From the NCBI RefSeq assembly GCF_023701695.1, contig NZ_JAJOZC010000001.1, forward strand, positions 5,641,894 to 5,705,893: 64,000 bases of DNA. The letters run 5' to 3'. The position numbers and the translations under genes are program-made. Under the pieces are notes generated by a model. It ran no database searches. It saw only the letters and a list, made by a program, of their open reading frames with translations, and was not told the origin of the DNA. The number at the start of each line of letters is the position of its first letter. The stretch's first letter is position 1. Below, one piece after another: positions 26,849-35,623 of the stretch. Origin of the DNA: Streptomyces sp. RKAG290 (GTDB lineage Bacteria; Actinomycetota; Actinomycetes; Streptomycetales; Streptomycetaceae).

Positions 26849-27573
26849 TGCCGAAGCTTGAACTGCTCCCCGCCGTAGACGTACGCGACGGCCAGGCGGT
26901 CCGCCTGGTGCACGGCGAGTCCGGCTCCGAGACCTCCTACGGCTCCCCGCTGGAGGCCGCACTCGCCTGGCAGAGCTCCGGCGCCGAGTGGCTGCACCTG
27001 GTCGACCTGGACGCCGCCTTCGGGACCGGCGACAACCGGGCGCTCATCGCCGAAGTGGCCGGCGCCATGGACATCAAGGTCGAGCTCTCCGGCGGCATCC
27101 GCGACGACGCCTCGCTCGCCGCCGCCCTGGCCACCGGCTGCCGCCGGGTCAACCTCGGCACCGCCGCCCTGGAGACCCCCGAGTGGGTCGCCAAGGTCAT
27201 CGCCGAGCACGGCGACCAGATCGCGGTCGGCCTCGACGTGCGCGGCACCACGCTGCGCGGCCGCGGCTGGACCCGCGACGGCGGCGACCTCTACGAGACG
27301 CTCGCCCGCCTCGACTCCGAGGGCTGCGCCCGCTACGTCGTCACAGACATCGCCAAGGACGGCACGCTCCAGGGCCCCAACCTGGGCCTGCTGAGGGACG
27401 TCTGCGCGGCCACCGACCGCCCCGTCGTCGCCTCGGGCGGCGTCTCCTCCCTCGACGACCTGCGGGCGATCTCCCTGCTCGTCCCGGAAGGCGTCGAGGG
27501 CGCCATCGTCGGCAAGGCCCTGTACGCGAAGGCGTTCACCCTGGAAGAGGCGCTCAAGGCGGTCTCCGCATGA
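26848..27573 (+). CDS. priA: Bifunctional HisA/TrpF isomerase (PriA)
   Basis: 241 residues, a (beta-alpha)8 barrel. It opens L-L-P-A-V-D-V-R-D-G-Q-A-V-R-L with the first catalytic Asp. V-D-L-D-A-A-F-G-T-G, E-L-S-G-G-I-R-D-D and V-T-D-I-A-K-D-G-T with the second Asp follow, as in the actinobacterial PriA form. In Streptomyces this enzyme isomerises both ProFAR (histidine) and PRA (tryptophan). That fits the absence of trpF from the trp genes at 40-47 kb. The ATG overlaps the hisH stop, and the stop overlaps the RidA gene (ATGA). The bifunctional role is established for the family and inferred here. Confidence 0.94.
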   Translation: MPKLELLPAVDVRDGQAVRLVHGESGSETSYGSPLEAALAWQSSGAEWLHLVDLDAAFGTGDNRALIAEVAGAMDIKVELSGGIRDDASLAAALATGCRRVNLGTAALETPEWVAKVIAEHGDQIAVGLDVRGTTLRGRGWTRDGGDLYETLARLDSEGCARYVVTDIAKDGTLQGPNLGLLRDVCAATDRPVVASGGVSSLDDLRAISLLVPEGVEGAIVGKALYAKAFTLEEALKAVSA

Positions 27574-27968
27574 CCGACTCCGTCAACCGGATCTCCTCCG
27601 GAGCCCCCTGGGAGGAGAAGTTCGGCTACTCCCGCGCGGTCGAGCTCCCCAACGGGCTGGTGCTGGTCGCCGGCTGCACGTCGGTGGTGGGCGGCCAGAT
27701 CTCCGCGGGCAGCCCCCACGAGCAGGCCATCACCTCCTTCGAGGTCGCCTTCGCCGCGCTCGCGCAGGTGGGCCTCGGCCGCGAGGACGTCGTGCGGACC
27801 CGGATGTACCTCACGCACGCCCGGGACGTGGACGAGGTCGGCCGCGCCCACAAGGAGCTGTTCGACGACGTCCGCCCCGCCGCTTCCATGATCATCGTGT
27901 CCGGCTTCGTCGACCCGAGCCTGGTCGTCGAGGTCGAGATCGAGGCCTACCGGGCAGGTGCGCGGTGA
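27570..27968 (+). CDS. RidA/YjgF-family protein in the his operon
   Basis: 132 residues, one RidA domain. Family members hydrolyse reactive enamine/imine intermediates released by PLP enzymes. The hallmark R-T-R-M-Y-L-T with its catalytic-type Arg is present in the second half, and F-G-Y-S-R-A-V near the start. Genes overlap at both ends (ATGA with priA, GTGA with hisF), so it is made together with the his enzymes. A role in clearing an intermediate from HisC or in general metabolism is plausible but not shown. Confidence 0.9.
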   Translation: MTDSVNRISSGAPWEEKFGYSRAVELPNGLVLVAGCTSVVGGQISAGSPHEQAITSFEVAFAALAQVGLGREDVVRTRMYLTHARDVDEVGRAHKELFDDVRPAASMIIVSGFVDPSLVVEVEIEAYRAGAR

Positions 27969-28720
27969 CTCTCGCGGTACGTGTCATCCCCTGCCTGGAC
28001 GTGGACAACGGCCGCGTCGTCAAGGGCGTCAACTTCCAGAACCTGCGCGATGCCGGCGACCCCGTCGAGATGGCGAAGCTGTACGACGCCGAGGGCGCCG
28101 ACGAGCTGACCTTCCTCGACATCACCGCCTCCAGCGGCGACCGTGAGACGACCTACGACGTGGTGCGCCGCACCGCCGAGCAGGTCTTCATCCCGCTCAC
28201 CGTCGGCGGCGGTGTCCGCACCACCGACGACGTCGACAAGCTGCTGCGGGCCGGCGCGGACAAGGTCGGCGTCAACACCGCCGCCATCGCCAGGCCCGAG
28301 CTGATCCGGGAAATCGCCGAACGGTTCGGCAGCCAGGTCCTGGTGCTCTCCGTGGACGCCCGGCGCACCCCCGCCGGCACCTTCGAGGTCACCACGCACG
28401 GCGGCCGCAAGGGCACCGGCATCGACGCCGTCGAATGGGCCCACCGGGCCGCCGGTCTCGGCGCGGGCGAGATCCTGCTCAACTCGATGGACGCCGACGG
28501 CACGAAGGACGGCTACGACACCGAGATGATCGCGGCCGTACGGGGCCACGTGAGCGTCCCCGTCATCGCCTCCGGCGGTGCGGGCCGGCTCGCGGACTTC
28601 GCCCCGGCCGTCGGCGCGGGAGCGGACGCGGTCCTCGCCGCGTCCGTCTTCCACTTCGGTGATCTGCGGATCTCCGAGGTCAAGGGCGCGCTGCGGGAGG
28701 CCGGGCACCCGGTCCGCTGA
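27965..28720 (+). CDS. hisF: Imidazole glycerol phosphate synthase, cyclase subunit
   Basis: 251 residues, (beta-alpha)8 barrel. It joins ammonia from HisH to PRFAR to form imidazole glycerol phosphate and AICAR. The conserved start R-V-I-P-C-L-D-V-D-N-G-R-V-V-K-G contains the first catalytic Asp. L-N-S-M-D-A-D-G-T-K-D-G-Y contains the second, and V-I-A-S-G-G-A-G precedes the final phosphate site. The GTG at 27965 overlaps the RidA stop. This is the last gene of the operon; a small hairpin follows at 28734-28754. hisI lies separately near 39.9 kb. Confidence 0.97.
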   Translation: MTLAVRVIPCLDVDNGRVVKGVNFQNLRDAGDPVEMAKLYDAEGADELTFLDITASSGDRETTYDVVRRTAEQVFIPLTVGGGVRTTDDVDKLLRAGADKVGVNTAAIARPELIREIAERFGSQVLVLSVDARRTPAGTFEVTTHGGRKGTGIDAVEWAHRAAGLGAGEILLNSMDADGTKDGYDTEMIAAVRGHVSVPVIASGGAGRLADFAPAVGAGADAVLAASVFHFGDLRISEVKGALREAGHPVR

Positions 28721-28733
28721 GGCCCACGAGGGG

Positions 28734-28754
28734 CACCGGCCGCGAAGACCGGTG
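28734..28754 (+). terminator. Possible his operon terminator hairpin
   Basis: CACCGG at 28734-28739 pairs with CCGGTG at 28749-28754 across a 9-base loop, 14 bases after the hisF stop. The stem is short and there is no U tract, so it is only a candidate. Confidence 0.35.
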
Positions 28755-28909
28755 AAGTTGCCGATGTGTGCCACCGGGGAGCACCGCGAGAGTGGCGACC
28801 GCCAGAGAACAACGGCGGTTTCACGCGGTGCAACCCGAGGGCCCCAGGTGACAGGGGGTCTCGGTCCCTGCCCGTTGTGGCTGCCGCCACGACCGAGAGG
28901 ACCCCCCTC

Positions 28910-29839
28910 GTGCAGCAGCACCTCCCCTCCGGCGACACCTCCCCGCGCCACCGGGTGTCCAAGGGCCGCTCCCGCCTCGTCAAGGGCCTGCTGGCCGCCA
29001 CCGTCGCCACCGCGGGACTGTGCACCGCGCTGATGCCGGGCGCCCAGGCCGCCGACAACCCCTACGAGCGAGGCCCGGCCCCCAGCAATTCGAGCATCGA
29101 GGCGAGCCGCGGCTCGTACGCGACCTCGCAGACCAGCGTCTCCGCACTGAGCGTCAGCGGCTTCGGCGGCGGCACGATCTACTACCCGACGTCCACCTCG
29201 GACGGCACGTTCGGCGCGGTCGCCATCTCCCCCGGCTTCACCGCCTACCAGTCCAGCATCGCCTGGCTCGGACCGCGGCTCGCTTCACAGGGCTTCGTCG
29301 TCTTCACGATCGACACCAACACCACCCTGGACCAGCCCGACAGCCGCGGCCGTCAGCTCCTGGCCGCGCTCGACTACCTGACGAAGACGAGTTCGGTGCG
29401 CAGCCGGATCGACACCTCCAGGCTCGGCGTGATGGGCCACTCCATGGGCGGTGGCGGCACCCTGGAGGCCGCGAAGAGCCGCACCTCGCTGAAGGCGGCG
29501 ATCCCGCTGACCGGCTGGAACCTCGACACCACCTGGCCCGAGGTCCGCACCCCCACCCTGATCTTCGGCGCGGACGGCGACACGATCGCCCCCGTCGCCA
29601 CCCACTCCGAGCCGTTCTACCAGTCGCTCCCGAGCACCCTGGACAAGGCGTACGTGGAGCTGCGCGGGGCCACGCACTTCACCCCGAACTCGTCCAACAC
29701 CACCATCGCGAAGTACAGCATCTCGTGGCTGAAGCGCTTCATCGACAACGACAGCCGCTACGAGCAGTTCCTCTGCCCGCTGCCGCAGGTGAGCCTGACG
29801 ATCGCCGAGTCCCGGGGCAACTGCCCCCACACCTCGTAG
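28910..29839 (+). CDS. Secreted cutinase/PET-hydrolase-type polyesterase
   Basis: 309 residues. The signal region is basic to about residue 25, then hydrophobic, with an A-Q-A-A cleavage site near 47-48; the mature protein starts D-N-P-Y-E-R-G-P. It matches actinobacterial cutinases (Thermobifida TfCut2, Streptomyces lipases) over its length. The nucleophile elbow G-H-S-M-G-G has Ser178, Asp224 is in G-D-T-I-A-P-V, and His256 in G-A-T-H-F. Trp203 and Met179 fall at the usual subsite positions. Cys289 and Cys305 form the conserved C-terminal disulfide pair. Phe110 replaces the usual Tyr at the oxyanion/aromatic-clamp position. It should hydrolyse ester bonds of cutin, triglycerides or polyesters outside the cell. 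The GTG at 28910 has GAGAGGA nine bases upstream. A strong terminator follows. Confidence 0.92.
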   Translation: MQQHLPSGDTSPRHRVSKGRSRLVKGLLAATVATAGLCTALMPGAQAADNPYERGPAPSNSSIEASRGSYATSQTSVSALSVSGFGGGTIYYPTSTSDGTFGAVAISPGFTAYQSSIAWLGPRLASQGFVVFTIDTNTTLDQPDSRGRQLLAALDYLTKTSSVRSRIDTSRLGVMGHSMGGGGTLEAAKSRTSLKAAIPLTGWNLDTTWPEVRTPTLIFGADGDTIAPVATHSEPFYQSLPSTLDKAYVELRGATHFTPNSSNTTIAKYSISWLKRFIDNDSRYEQFLCPLPQVSLTIAESRGNCPHTS

Positions 29840-29856
29840 TACCTGACGCCGGGTGA

Positions 29857-29887
29857 GGGGCCGGACCGCGCACTGCGGTCCGGCCCC
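29857..29887. terminator. Intrinsic terminator hairpin
   Basis: GGGGCCGGACCGC at 29857-29869 pairs perfectly with 29875-29887 (13 bp, 5-base loop), 17 bases after the polyesterase stop. The convergent hydrolase gene ends at 29911, so it may serve both strands. Confidence 0.85.
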
Positions 29888-29910
29888 CTTGCCGTCCCCG
29901 GGCCGGCGGG

Positions 29911-30687
29911 TCAGTCGTCCTCGGTGAGGAACTCCGCCACGGACGCGGCGAATCCGGGGTCGCGGACGGCGGTCAGATGATCCCCCGGCACCACCTTCAG
30001 GCGCGCCCCCCGGACCGCCCCGGCCAGCACCTCGGGCCGTGCCGCCAGCGGATCGTCCGCCCCGGCGAGCACGAGCGTGGGTATCCGGATCCGGTCCAGC
30101 GGGAGCGGGCCGCGGTACACCGAGCGGATCTGCGCGGCCAGGGCCGACCGGTCGGAGCCGGTCGTGTCGGCCAGGATCCGGAAGGCCCGGGTCCTGGCGG
30201 GTGCGTCGGCCGCGTCCTCGGCCGTCAGTGCGGCCGCCACCAGTTCCGGCGGCATGACCCGGGTGTCCAGGCCGCCCACCTCCACCGCACCCGCGCCGAT
30301 CCCGCCGACCACCAGCCGGCTGACCCGCTCGTCGTCGGCGGCCGCGAGCAGCGCCACGACCGCCCCCATCGAATAGCCCGCGAGATGCACCTCGGGTGCG
30401 CCGGTGCGGTCGATCAACTGCCGTACGTCGCGCGCCATCACGGGCTCGCCGTACCGGGCGTCCTCGTGCGGCTTGTCCGATTCGCCGTGCCCCCGGGCGT
30501 CGAGGGCGAGCACCTGCCGCCCCCTGGCCACCAGCGCCTCGACCACGCCGGGGCCCTCCCAGTTCAGCCGGGCATCGGCGGCGAAGCCGTGCAGCAGCAC
30601 CACCGGGGGCAGTCCCGGCAGCGGCTTCCTGGACCAGGACCAGTAGCGCAGCGTCAGACCGTCGTCCGTACGGAGTTCATCTGTCAT
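29911..30687 (-). CDS. Alpha/beta hydrolase
   Basis: 258 residues, one alpha/beta-hydrolase domain. The oxyanion motif L-L-H-G-F-A lies near residues 31-36, D-A-R-G-H-G-E-S-D near 61-69, and the nucleophile elbow G-Y-S-M-G-A near residue 104. The acid is in A-G-A-D-D-P and the His in P-G-D-H-L near the end. It has no signal peptide, so it acts in the cytoplasm. The substrate is unknown. The ATG at 30687 is the natural start. It diverges from the large LuxR-type regulator gene, 153 bp away, which could control it. Confidence 0.88.
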   Translation of the reverse strand: MTDELRTDDGLTLRYWSWSRKPLPGLPPVVLLHGFAADARLNWEGPGVVEALVARGRQVLALDARGHGESDKPHEDARYGEPVMARDVRQLIDRTGAPEVHLAGYSMGAVVALLAAADDERVSRLVVGGIGAGAVEVGGLDTRVMPPELVAAALTAEDAADAPARTRAFRILADTTGSDRSALAAQIRSVYRGPLPLDRIRIPTLVLAGADDPLAARPEVLAGAVRGARLKVVPGDHLTAVRDPGFAASVAEFLTEDD

Positions 30688-30840
30688 GGCACGACGCTAC
30701 GGGCGCGGCACACGCGAACGGCCGGGGACTGTGCCCGTGCACAGCCGACAGGCCCCCTCCTTGGGAGGGCGCCCCGCAAGGGGCCGGGGGCCGGACGGTT
30801 GCGGACGCACGCCTTCCGAGGTTGTTTACGCAGAAGTAAC

Positions 30841-33675
30841 GTGCCGGACGTGACCCCATCGACGACCGTGCACAGTCCGCCCCGGCTGTACGGCCGCAGC
30901 GGTGAACTCGCCATCCTGGAAACCCTGTCGGCACGGCTGCGGCAGGGCGACGGCGGTGCGCTGGTGCTGACCGGGCTGCCCGGCATCGGCCGCACCGCGC
31001 TCCTGGACAGGGCGGCCGCCGCGCACCGCGAGCGTGGCACCGGCCCTGTCCTGAGCGCCACCGCCGCCCCCGTCGAGCAACGGCTGCCGTACAGCGGGCT
31101 GCACGCCCTGCTCTGCTCCGCACCCGGCCCGCTCCCGCTGCCGCCCGACCGGGTGCTGCGCGAGGGCATCGGACCCGCGGCGCTGCTCGTCCTGCTGCGG
31201 GAACTCGGGGCGCAGCGGCCGCTGCTGGTGTGCGTGGACGACGCGCACGCCTGGGACGCCGACTCGCGCGCGGCACTCGGCTTCGCGGCCCGCCGGCTCG
31301 GCGCGGGCAGCCGGGTCGCGGTGGTGATCGGCGCCGGGGACGAGACGAGCTTCGCGGGGCTGCCCGCGCTCCGGCTCGGCCCGCTCGACGACGACGCGGC
31401 GGCGGCGCTCCTGGACCGGCTCACCGACACCACCGGCGCCGCGGACCGGGTCGACCCGGTGGTCCGCGGCGAACTGCTGCGGGCGGCGGCGGGCAACCCG
31501 CGGCTGCTCACCGGGCTCACCGGCCGGCTCAGCCCCGACCAGCTGGCCGGACGGACCGAGCTGCCCTATCCGCTGCCCGGCGGCGAGGACGTCCTGGACG
31601 CGCACGCCGCCCGCCTCGACGGGCTGCCCCCGGACACCCGCACGCTCCTGCTGCTCGCGGCCGCGGCGCAGGAACACGAACCGCAGGGCGCGGGCGCCGA
31701 CGCCGCCCTCCTGCTGCGCGCCGCCACCTCGGCCGGTCTGGGCCCGGCCGCGCTCGACCTCGCGCTGCTCACCCCCGCCGGGACCGCCGGCGCTCTCCAA
31801 CGGGCCGGCAACCGGGTCCACTTCAGCCATCCACTGCTGCGCCGGGCAGTCCTGCACCGCGCCTCCCCGCACCACCGCCGCGCGGTGCACGCCCTGCTCG
31901 CCACCCTGCTCACGACGGCCCCCGGCTCCGCGGCCCTCGGCCGGGTCCTCCGGGCCGGCGGCGCCACGACGCCGGCCGGGGCGCCCGTGCTTCCCGCGCT
32001 CGTCCAGCGGGCCTGCGCGGCCGCCGGACCCGACGCCGGGCTCGCCGACGCGCTGGAGGCGGCGGCCGTGGCGCCGCGGCCGCATGCCGAGCGGGCGGCC
32101 GCGCTGGCCCGCGCGGCCATGCTCTCCACCGACGAGGTGCTGCGGGCCGCCCGGTTCGCGGCGGCCGCCGAGCACACCCGGCTCGCGGGCGACGCCGGAC
32201 GGGCCCGCGCGCTGCTGGCCCGGGTCGGCGGGCGGACCCCGCACGGCGGCGCGCACCACGTGCGCGGGCTGCTCGCCCTGCGGGACGGGCCGGCCGCCGA
32301 TGCCCGCGAGGCCCTCCTGACAGCCGCCGGGCTCCTTGCCCCGCACGACCCCCGCCGCACCCTGGATGCGCTCATGGGCGCCGCCGAGGCCGCCTGGGCG
32401 ATGGGGGACGCCCTCGCCTACCTCGACGCGATGACCCGTATTCCGGTCCCCGTACCCGACCGGGCCCTCGCGCAGTACCGCGACGGCATGTGCGCGATGC
32501 TCCGGGGGCGCATCGAGGAGGGGCACGCCCTGCTGCGTCTGTGCCTCGACTCCGCCGCCCGGGCGCACGAACCCGCCGCGCTGCTGCGCGGCGGAGTGGC
32601 GGCACTGGTGCTGGGTGACGTCGACGCCGCCTGCCGGGCCGGGGCCCGGGCGCTGGCCGCCGTGCGCGCGACCGGTCCCGACGCCCTGCTGCCCCAGGCC
32701 CTGGAGCACCTGGCGTACGCCGAACTGCGGGCCGGGCGCCATGCGCGGGCCCGCGCCCACGCCCTGGAGGGCCTGCACGCCGCCCGCCGTACCGGACAGC
32801 CCAACACCGCCTCCCACCTGCACGCCGTGCTCGCGCTGACGGCGTCCGTCGAGGACGGTACGGCGGCCTGCGCCGGGCACGCCGACGCGGCCCTGGCGGG
32901 CGCGGGACCGCACGGCCTCGCGCAGGCCGCGACCCTCGCCACCTGGGCGCTCGCCCGGGCGGACCTGGCGGCCGGCCGCTGCGGCGAGGCGGCGGCCCGG
33001 CTCGACCCACTGGTCAGGCCCGGCCCGCGGCGCGGGCACTTCGCGGCCCGGATGCTCGCCGTGCCGTGCTTCGTCGAGGCGTCGGTCCTGGCCGGACGGG
33101 TGGAGCGGGGCGGGGGAGCCGGTCCGGTCACCGAGGCCGTCGCGGAGTTCGCCGTCTGGACCACCTGCACCACCGACCCCCAGGCCCCGGCCCAACTGGC
33201 CCGCTGCCACGCCCTGCTGGCGCCGCCCGCGGAAGCGGCCGGACGGTACGAGGAGGCGCTCGCCCACCACGACCGCGCGGGCGGCGACTTCGAACGCGCC
33301 CGCACCCAGCTGCTGTACGGGGCCTGGCTGCGCCGGCGCCGCCGCACCCGGGAGGCCAGGGGCCCGCTGCGGGACGCCCTGGTCGCCTTCGAGCGCTGCG
33401 GCGCGCGGGCCTGGGCGGGCCGGGCGAGCGGTGAACTGCGAGCGGCCGGGGAAGCGGTGGACGGGCCGGCCGCGGCCGGGGGAGCGGATCCACTCGCCGT
33501 GCTGACCCCGCAGCAGCAGCGGATCGCCCGGTGCGTCGCCGAGGGCGCCACCAATCGCGAGGTGGCCCTGCGGCTCTCGGTGAGCACCCGCACCGTCGAC
33601 CACCATCTGCGCAATGTGTTCGCGGCGCTGGGCGTGCGGTCCAGGACCGAGCTGGCCAGAGTGCTGGACCGGTAG
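30841..33675 (+). CDS. LAL-type large LuxR-family transcriptional regulator
   Basis: 944 residues, typical for LAL (large ATP-binding LuxR) regulators, often pathway-specific activators in Streptomyces. The N-terminal AAA-like ATPase domain has the nucleotide loop G-L-P-G-I-G-R-T at 45-52, with Arg51 where Walker A normally has Lys. Walker B L-L-V-C-V-D-D-A-H follows. A long helical Ala/Arg-rich middle part of tetratricopeptide-like character comes next. The C-terminal LuxR helix-turn-helix covers the last ~55 residues (L-T-P-Q-Q-Q-R-I-A, A-T-N-R-E-V-A, S-T-R-T-V-D-H-H-L). The GTG at 30841 is preferred over GTG at 30850; neither has a strong ribosome site. The target is unknown; the adjacent hydrolases are candidates. 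Confidence 0.9.
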   Translation: MPDVTPSTTVHSPPRLYGRSGELAILETLSARLRQGDGGALVLTGLPGIGRTALLDRAAAAHRERGTGPVLSATAAPVEQRLPYSGLHALLCSAPGPLPLPPDRVLREGIGPAALLVLLRELGAQRPLLVCVDDAHAWDADSRAALGFAARRLGAGSRVAVVIGAGDETSFAGLPALRLGPLDDDAAAALLDRLTDTTGAADRVDPVVRGELLRAAAGNPRLLTGLTGRLSPDQLAGRTELPYPLPGGEDVLDAHAARLDGLPPDTRTLLLLAAAAQEHEPQGAGADAALLLRAATSAGLGPAALDLALLTPAGTAGALQRAGNRVHFSHPLLRRAVLHRASPHHRRAVHALLATLLTTAPGSAALGRVLRAGGATTPAGAPVLPALVQRACAAAGPDAGLADALEAAAVAPRPHAERAAALARAAMLSTDEVLRAARFAAAAEHTRLAGDAGRARALLARVGGRTPHGGAHHVRGLLALRDGPAADAREALLTAAGLLAPHDPRRTLDALMGAAEAAWAMGDALAYLDAMTRIPVPVPDRALAQYRDGMCAMLRGRIEEGHALLRLCLDSAARAHEPAALLRGGVAALVLGDVDAACRAGARALAAVRATGPDALLPQALEHLAYAELRAGRHARARAHALEGLHAARRTGQPNTASHLHAVLALTASVEDGTAACAGHADAALAGAGPHGLAQAATLATWALARADLAAGRCGEAAARLDPLVRPGPRRGHFAARMLAVPCFVEASVLAGRVERGGGAGPVTEAVAEFAVWTTCTTDPQAPAQLARCHALLAPPAEAAGRYEEALAHHDRAGGDFERARTQLLYGAWLRRRRRTREARGPLRDALVAFERCGARAWAGRASGELRAAGEAVDGPAAAGGADPLAVLTPQQQRIARCVAEGATNREVALRLSVSTRTVDHHLRNVFAALGVRSRTELARVLDR

Positions 33676-34005
33676 GGCCTGTCGGGTGGATCATGCCGGG
33701 CCCGGGTGCCCCGGTTCGCCACCTCGCCCCGCTCCCTGATCCGGCCTGATCCACCCGAAAGACCCTGGCCGGCCGCGTTTGTGAGGGGCCCGCCGCGGGA
33801 CTCCCGCCGGGCCCCTGCGGCGTGCCCGCCGCCGGGAGGTTGCAGGACCGTGATGAGAAGAACGCCGCAAACCCCTAGGTACCGACTGGGCGGTATGCCA
33901 TTCTGCGGGCGTCAGGATCATTCGGTGTGCTCATGCCCAACGCCGGGCTGGGCCAACCGGAGCCGGCCGTTTTCCGGAGCCGGCCGAATCCCGGTGGAGG
34001 CCGCC
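33676..34005. other. 330-bp gene-free region before the PucR-type gene
   Basis: An 11-bp inverted repeat, CGGGTGGATCA at 33683-33693 pairing with 33747-33757, brackets 53 bases directly after the LuxR gene and may terminate it. A dyad lies at 33880-33895, listed separately. The stretch from 33840 is less GC-rich, as expected for a promoter. I see no credible gene here. Confidence 0.5.
33880..33895. promoter_or_regulatory. Candidate operator dyad upstream of the PucR-type gene
   Basis: TACCG at 33880-33884 and CGGTA at 33891-33895 form an inverted repeat with a 6-base centre. It sits about 110 bases before the start codon at 34006 in the likely promoter region. It could bind the PucR-type protein itself or a TetR-type regulator. 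This is seen as a pattern only. Confidence 0.35.
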
Positions 34006-35385
34006 ATGCCGCAGGTCGTACGTTCACGGGTCAGGGCGCTGCACGGGCCGCCACCCGTCGCGCCGGTGCCGCGCCGCTTCCGTTCGCTGGCCGATCGCGA
34101 AGCCGTGGCGGTACTGCACCGGGCCGCCCGGGTGCTGCTGGAGGCGCTGCCGGAGCTGACGGACCGGCTCGTCGAGGCGCTGCGGGAACAGGAGCCCGCC
34201 TACCGCTCGGCCATCGAGGCCGACGCGGCGGAGATCTGGCAGGAGGTGCACCACTCGCTGCGGCACAACGTCGCCTCGCTGATCCAGCCCCGGGAGTTCC
34301 GGGACGCCGCCCACCGCACCTCCCGGCGGATCGGGGAAATCCGGGCCGAACAGGGCCTGCCGCTCGACGCGGTCCTGCACGCCTTCCGGATGGGCGGCGC
34401 GATGGTCTGGCAGGACCTCGTGGACGAGACCACGCGCCGCCACCCCGACGACATCCGGCTGCTGGTCCATGTCGCGGCGGACGTCTGGAACTTCGTGGAC
34501 GAGCACTGCGGTGTCGTCGCCGACGCCTACCGGCAGGCGGAACGCCGGCTGGCCTGGCGCCGGGAGAACCGGCAGCGCCTGATGACCGCGGCCCTGCTCG
34601 ACGGCACCGCCCAGATCGCCGAACTGCCGGACGCCGCGGCCATGCTCGGACTGCCGGAGCACGGCCGGTACGCGGTGCTCGCCGTCGCCACCGCCCGCCG
34701 CGCCCCGCACGGCACCGCGCACCCGCCGATGACGCTGCCTGCGGGCGTGGACGCGCTCTGGCACCCGGGCCCGGACGCGGAGTTCGCCATCGTGCCGCTG
34801 GCCCGGGAGGAGGAGGCGGCGGCGGAACTCGCCGCCCCGGGCCCGGACCCGGCCGGCACCGCGGACCCCCAGGAGACCGACGGGGCAGGTCAGCCGGCCG
34901 GCGCCGTCGACGGTGACGCGGAACTCGCCGCGCTGGCGGCCGGGTTGTCCGTGACCCCCGGTGCCCGGATCGGCATCAGCTCCGTCGTCGAGGGGCTGGC
35001 GGCCGTCGGGGACGCCCGTCGGCTCGCCGAGACCGCCCTGCGGGCCTGCCCGGCCGGCGGCGGGGTCGTGCTGCTCGACGAACAGCTGCCCGCCGCCCTG
35101 GTCGTCTCGTCCCCCGGGCTCGGCGCGGCCCTCGCCGCCAGGGTGCTGGGGCCACTGGACCGGCTGGACCCCGCCGACCGCGACGTACTCATCGAGACGC
35201 TCACGGCGTGGCTCGACTCCGACGGCTCGGCCCAGCGGGCAGGGGCCCGGCTCTACTGCCACCGCAACACGGTCCTGAACCGGCTGCGCCGCTTCGAGCA
35301 GCTGACCGGCCGCTGCCTGACCCGCCCGAGGGACGCCGTCGAGATCTCCCTCGCCCTCGCCGCGCGCCGCCTGCTGCCCGGCTGA
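34006..35385 (+). CDS. PucR-family transcriptional regulator
   Basis: 459 residues. The N-terminal helical sensor-like part contains R-R-I-G-E-I-R-A-E-Q-G-L-P-L-D-A-V-L-H-A-F-R and a Trp-rich segment. A GGDEF-like middle region with a low-complexity Pro/Asp-rich linker (about 275-305) follows. The C-terminal PucR-type helix-turn-helix reads A-G-A-R-L-Y-C-H-R-N-T-V-L-N-R-L-R-R-F-E (about 410-429). Such proteins regulate catabolic or secondary-metabolic genes in response to small molecules. The ATG at 34006 has GGAGG five bases upstream. It is followed 238 bases later by the symporter gene, its likely target. Confidence 0.87.
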   Translation: MPQVVRSRVRALHGPPPVAPVPRRFRSLADREAVAVLHRAARVLLEALPELTDRLVEALREQEPAYRSAIEADAAEIWQEVHHSLRHNVASLIQPREFRDAAHRTSRRIGEIRAEQGLPLDAVLHAFRMGGAMVWQDLVDETTRRHPDDIRLLVHVAADVWNFVDEHCGVVADAYRQAERRLAWRRENRQRLMTAALLDGTAQIAELPDAAAMLGLPEHGRYAVLAVATARRAPHGTAHPPMTLPAGVDALWHPGPDAEFAIVPLAREEEAAAELAAPGPDPAGTADPQETDGAGQPAGAVDGDAELAALAAGLSVTPGARIGISSVVEGLAAVGDARRLAETALRACPAGGGVVLLDEQLPAALVVSSPGLGAALAARVLGPLDRLDPADRDVLIETLTAWLDSDGSAQRAGARLYCHRNTVLNRLRRFEQLTGRCLTRPRDAVEISLALAARRLLPG

Positions 35386-35623
35386 CGGGAGCACACCGCC
35401 GCCGCCCCTCCCGCGGGCCGCGGTGTGCTCCCGCACAGTTCCCGGCGGCGGGGGCTGTACCCACGCCCCGCCCCCGCCCCGGCCGCTGTACGCGCACCCG
35501 GGTGCCTGCTGACGTGTCCGGCATGTCTTCAGCGCCCCTGTCTTCAGCGCCCACGGGAACCCGCACCTCCGCGGACACGTGCGCGTCCGCCGCGACCCGC
35601 ACCCAGGCCCCGGGTTCCGGCCG

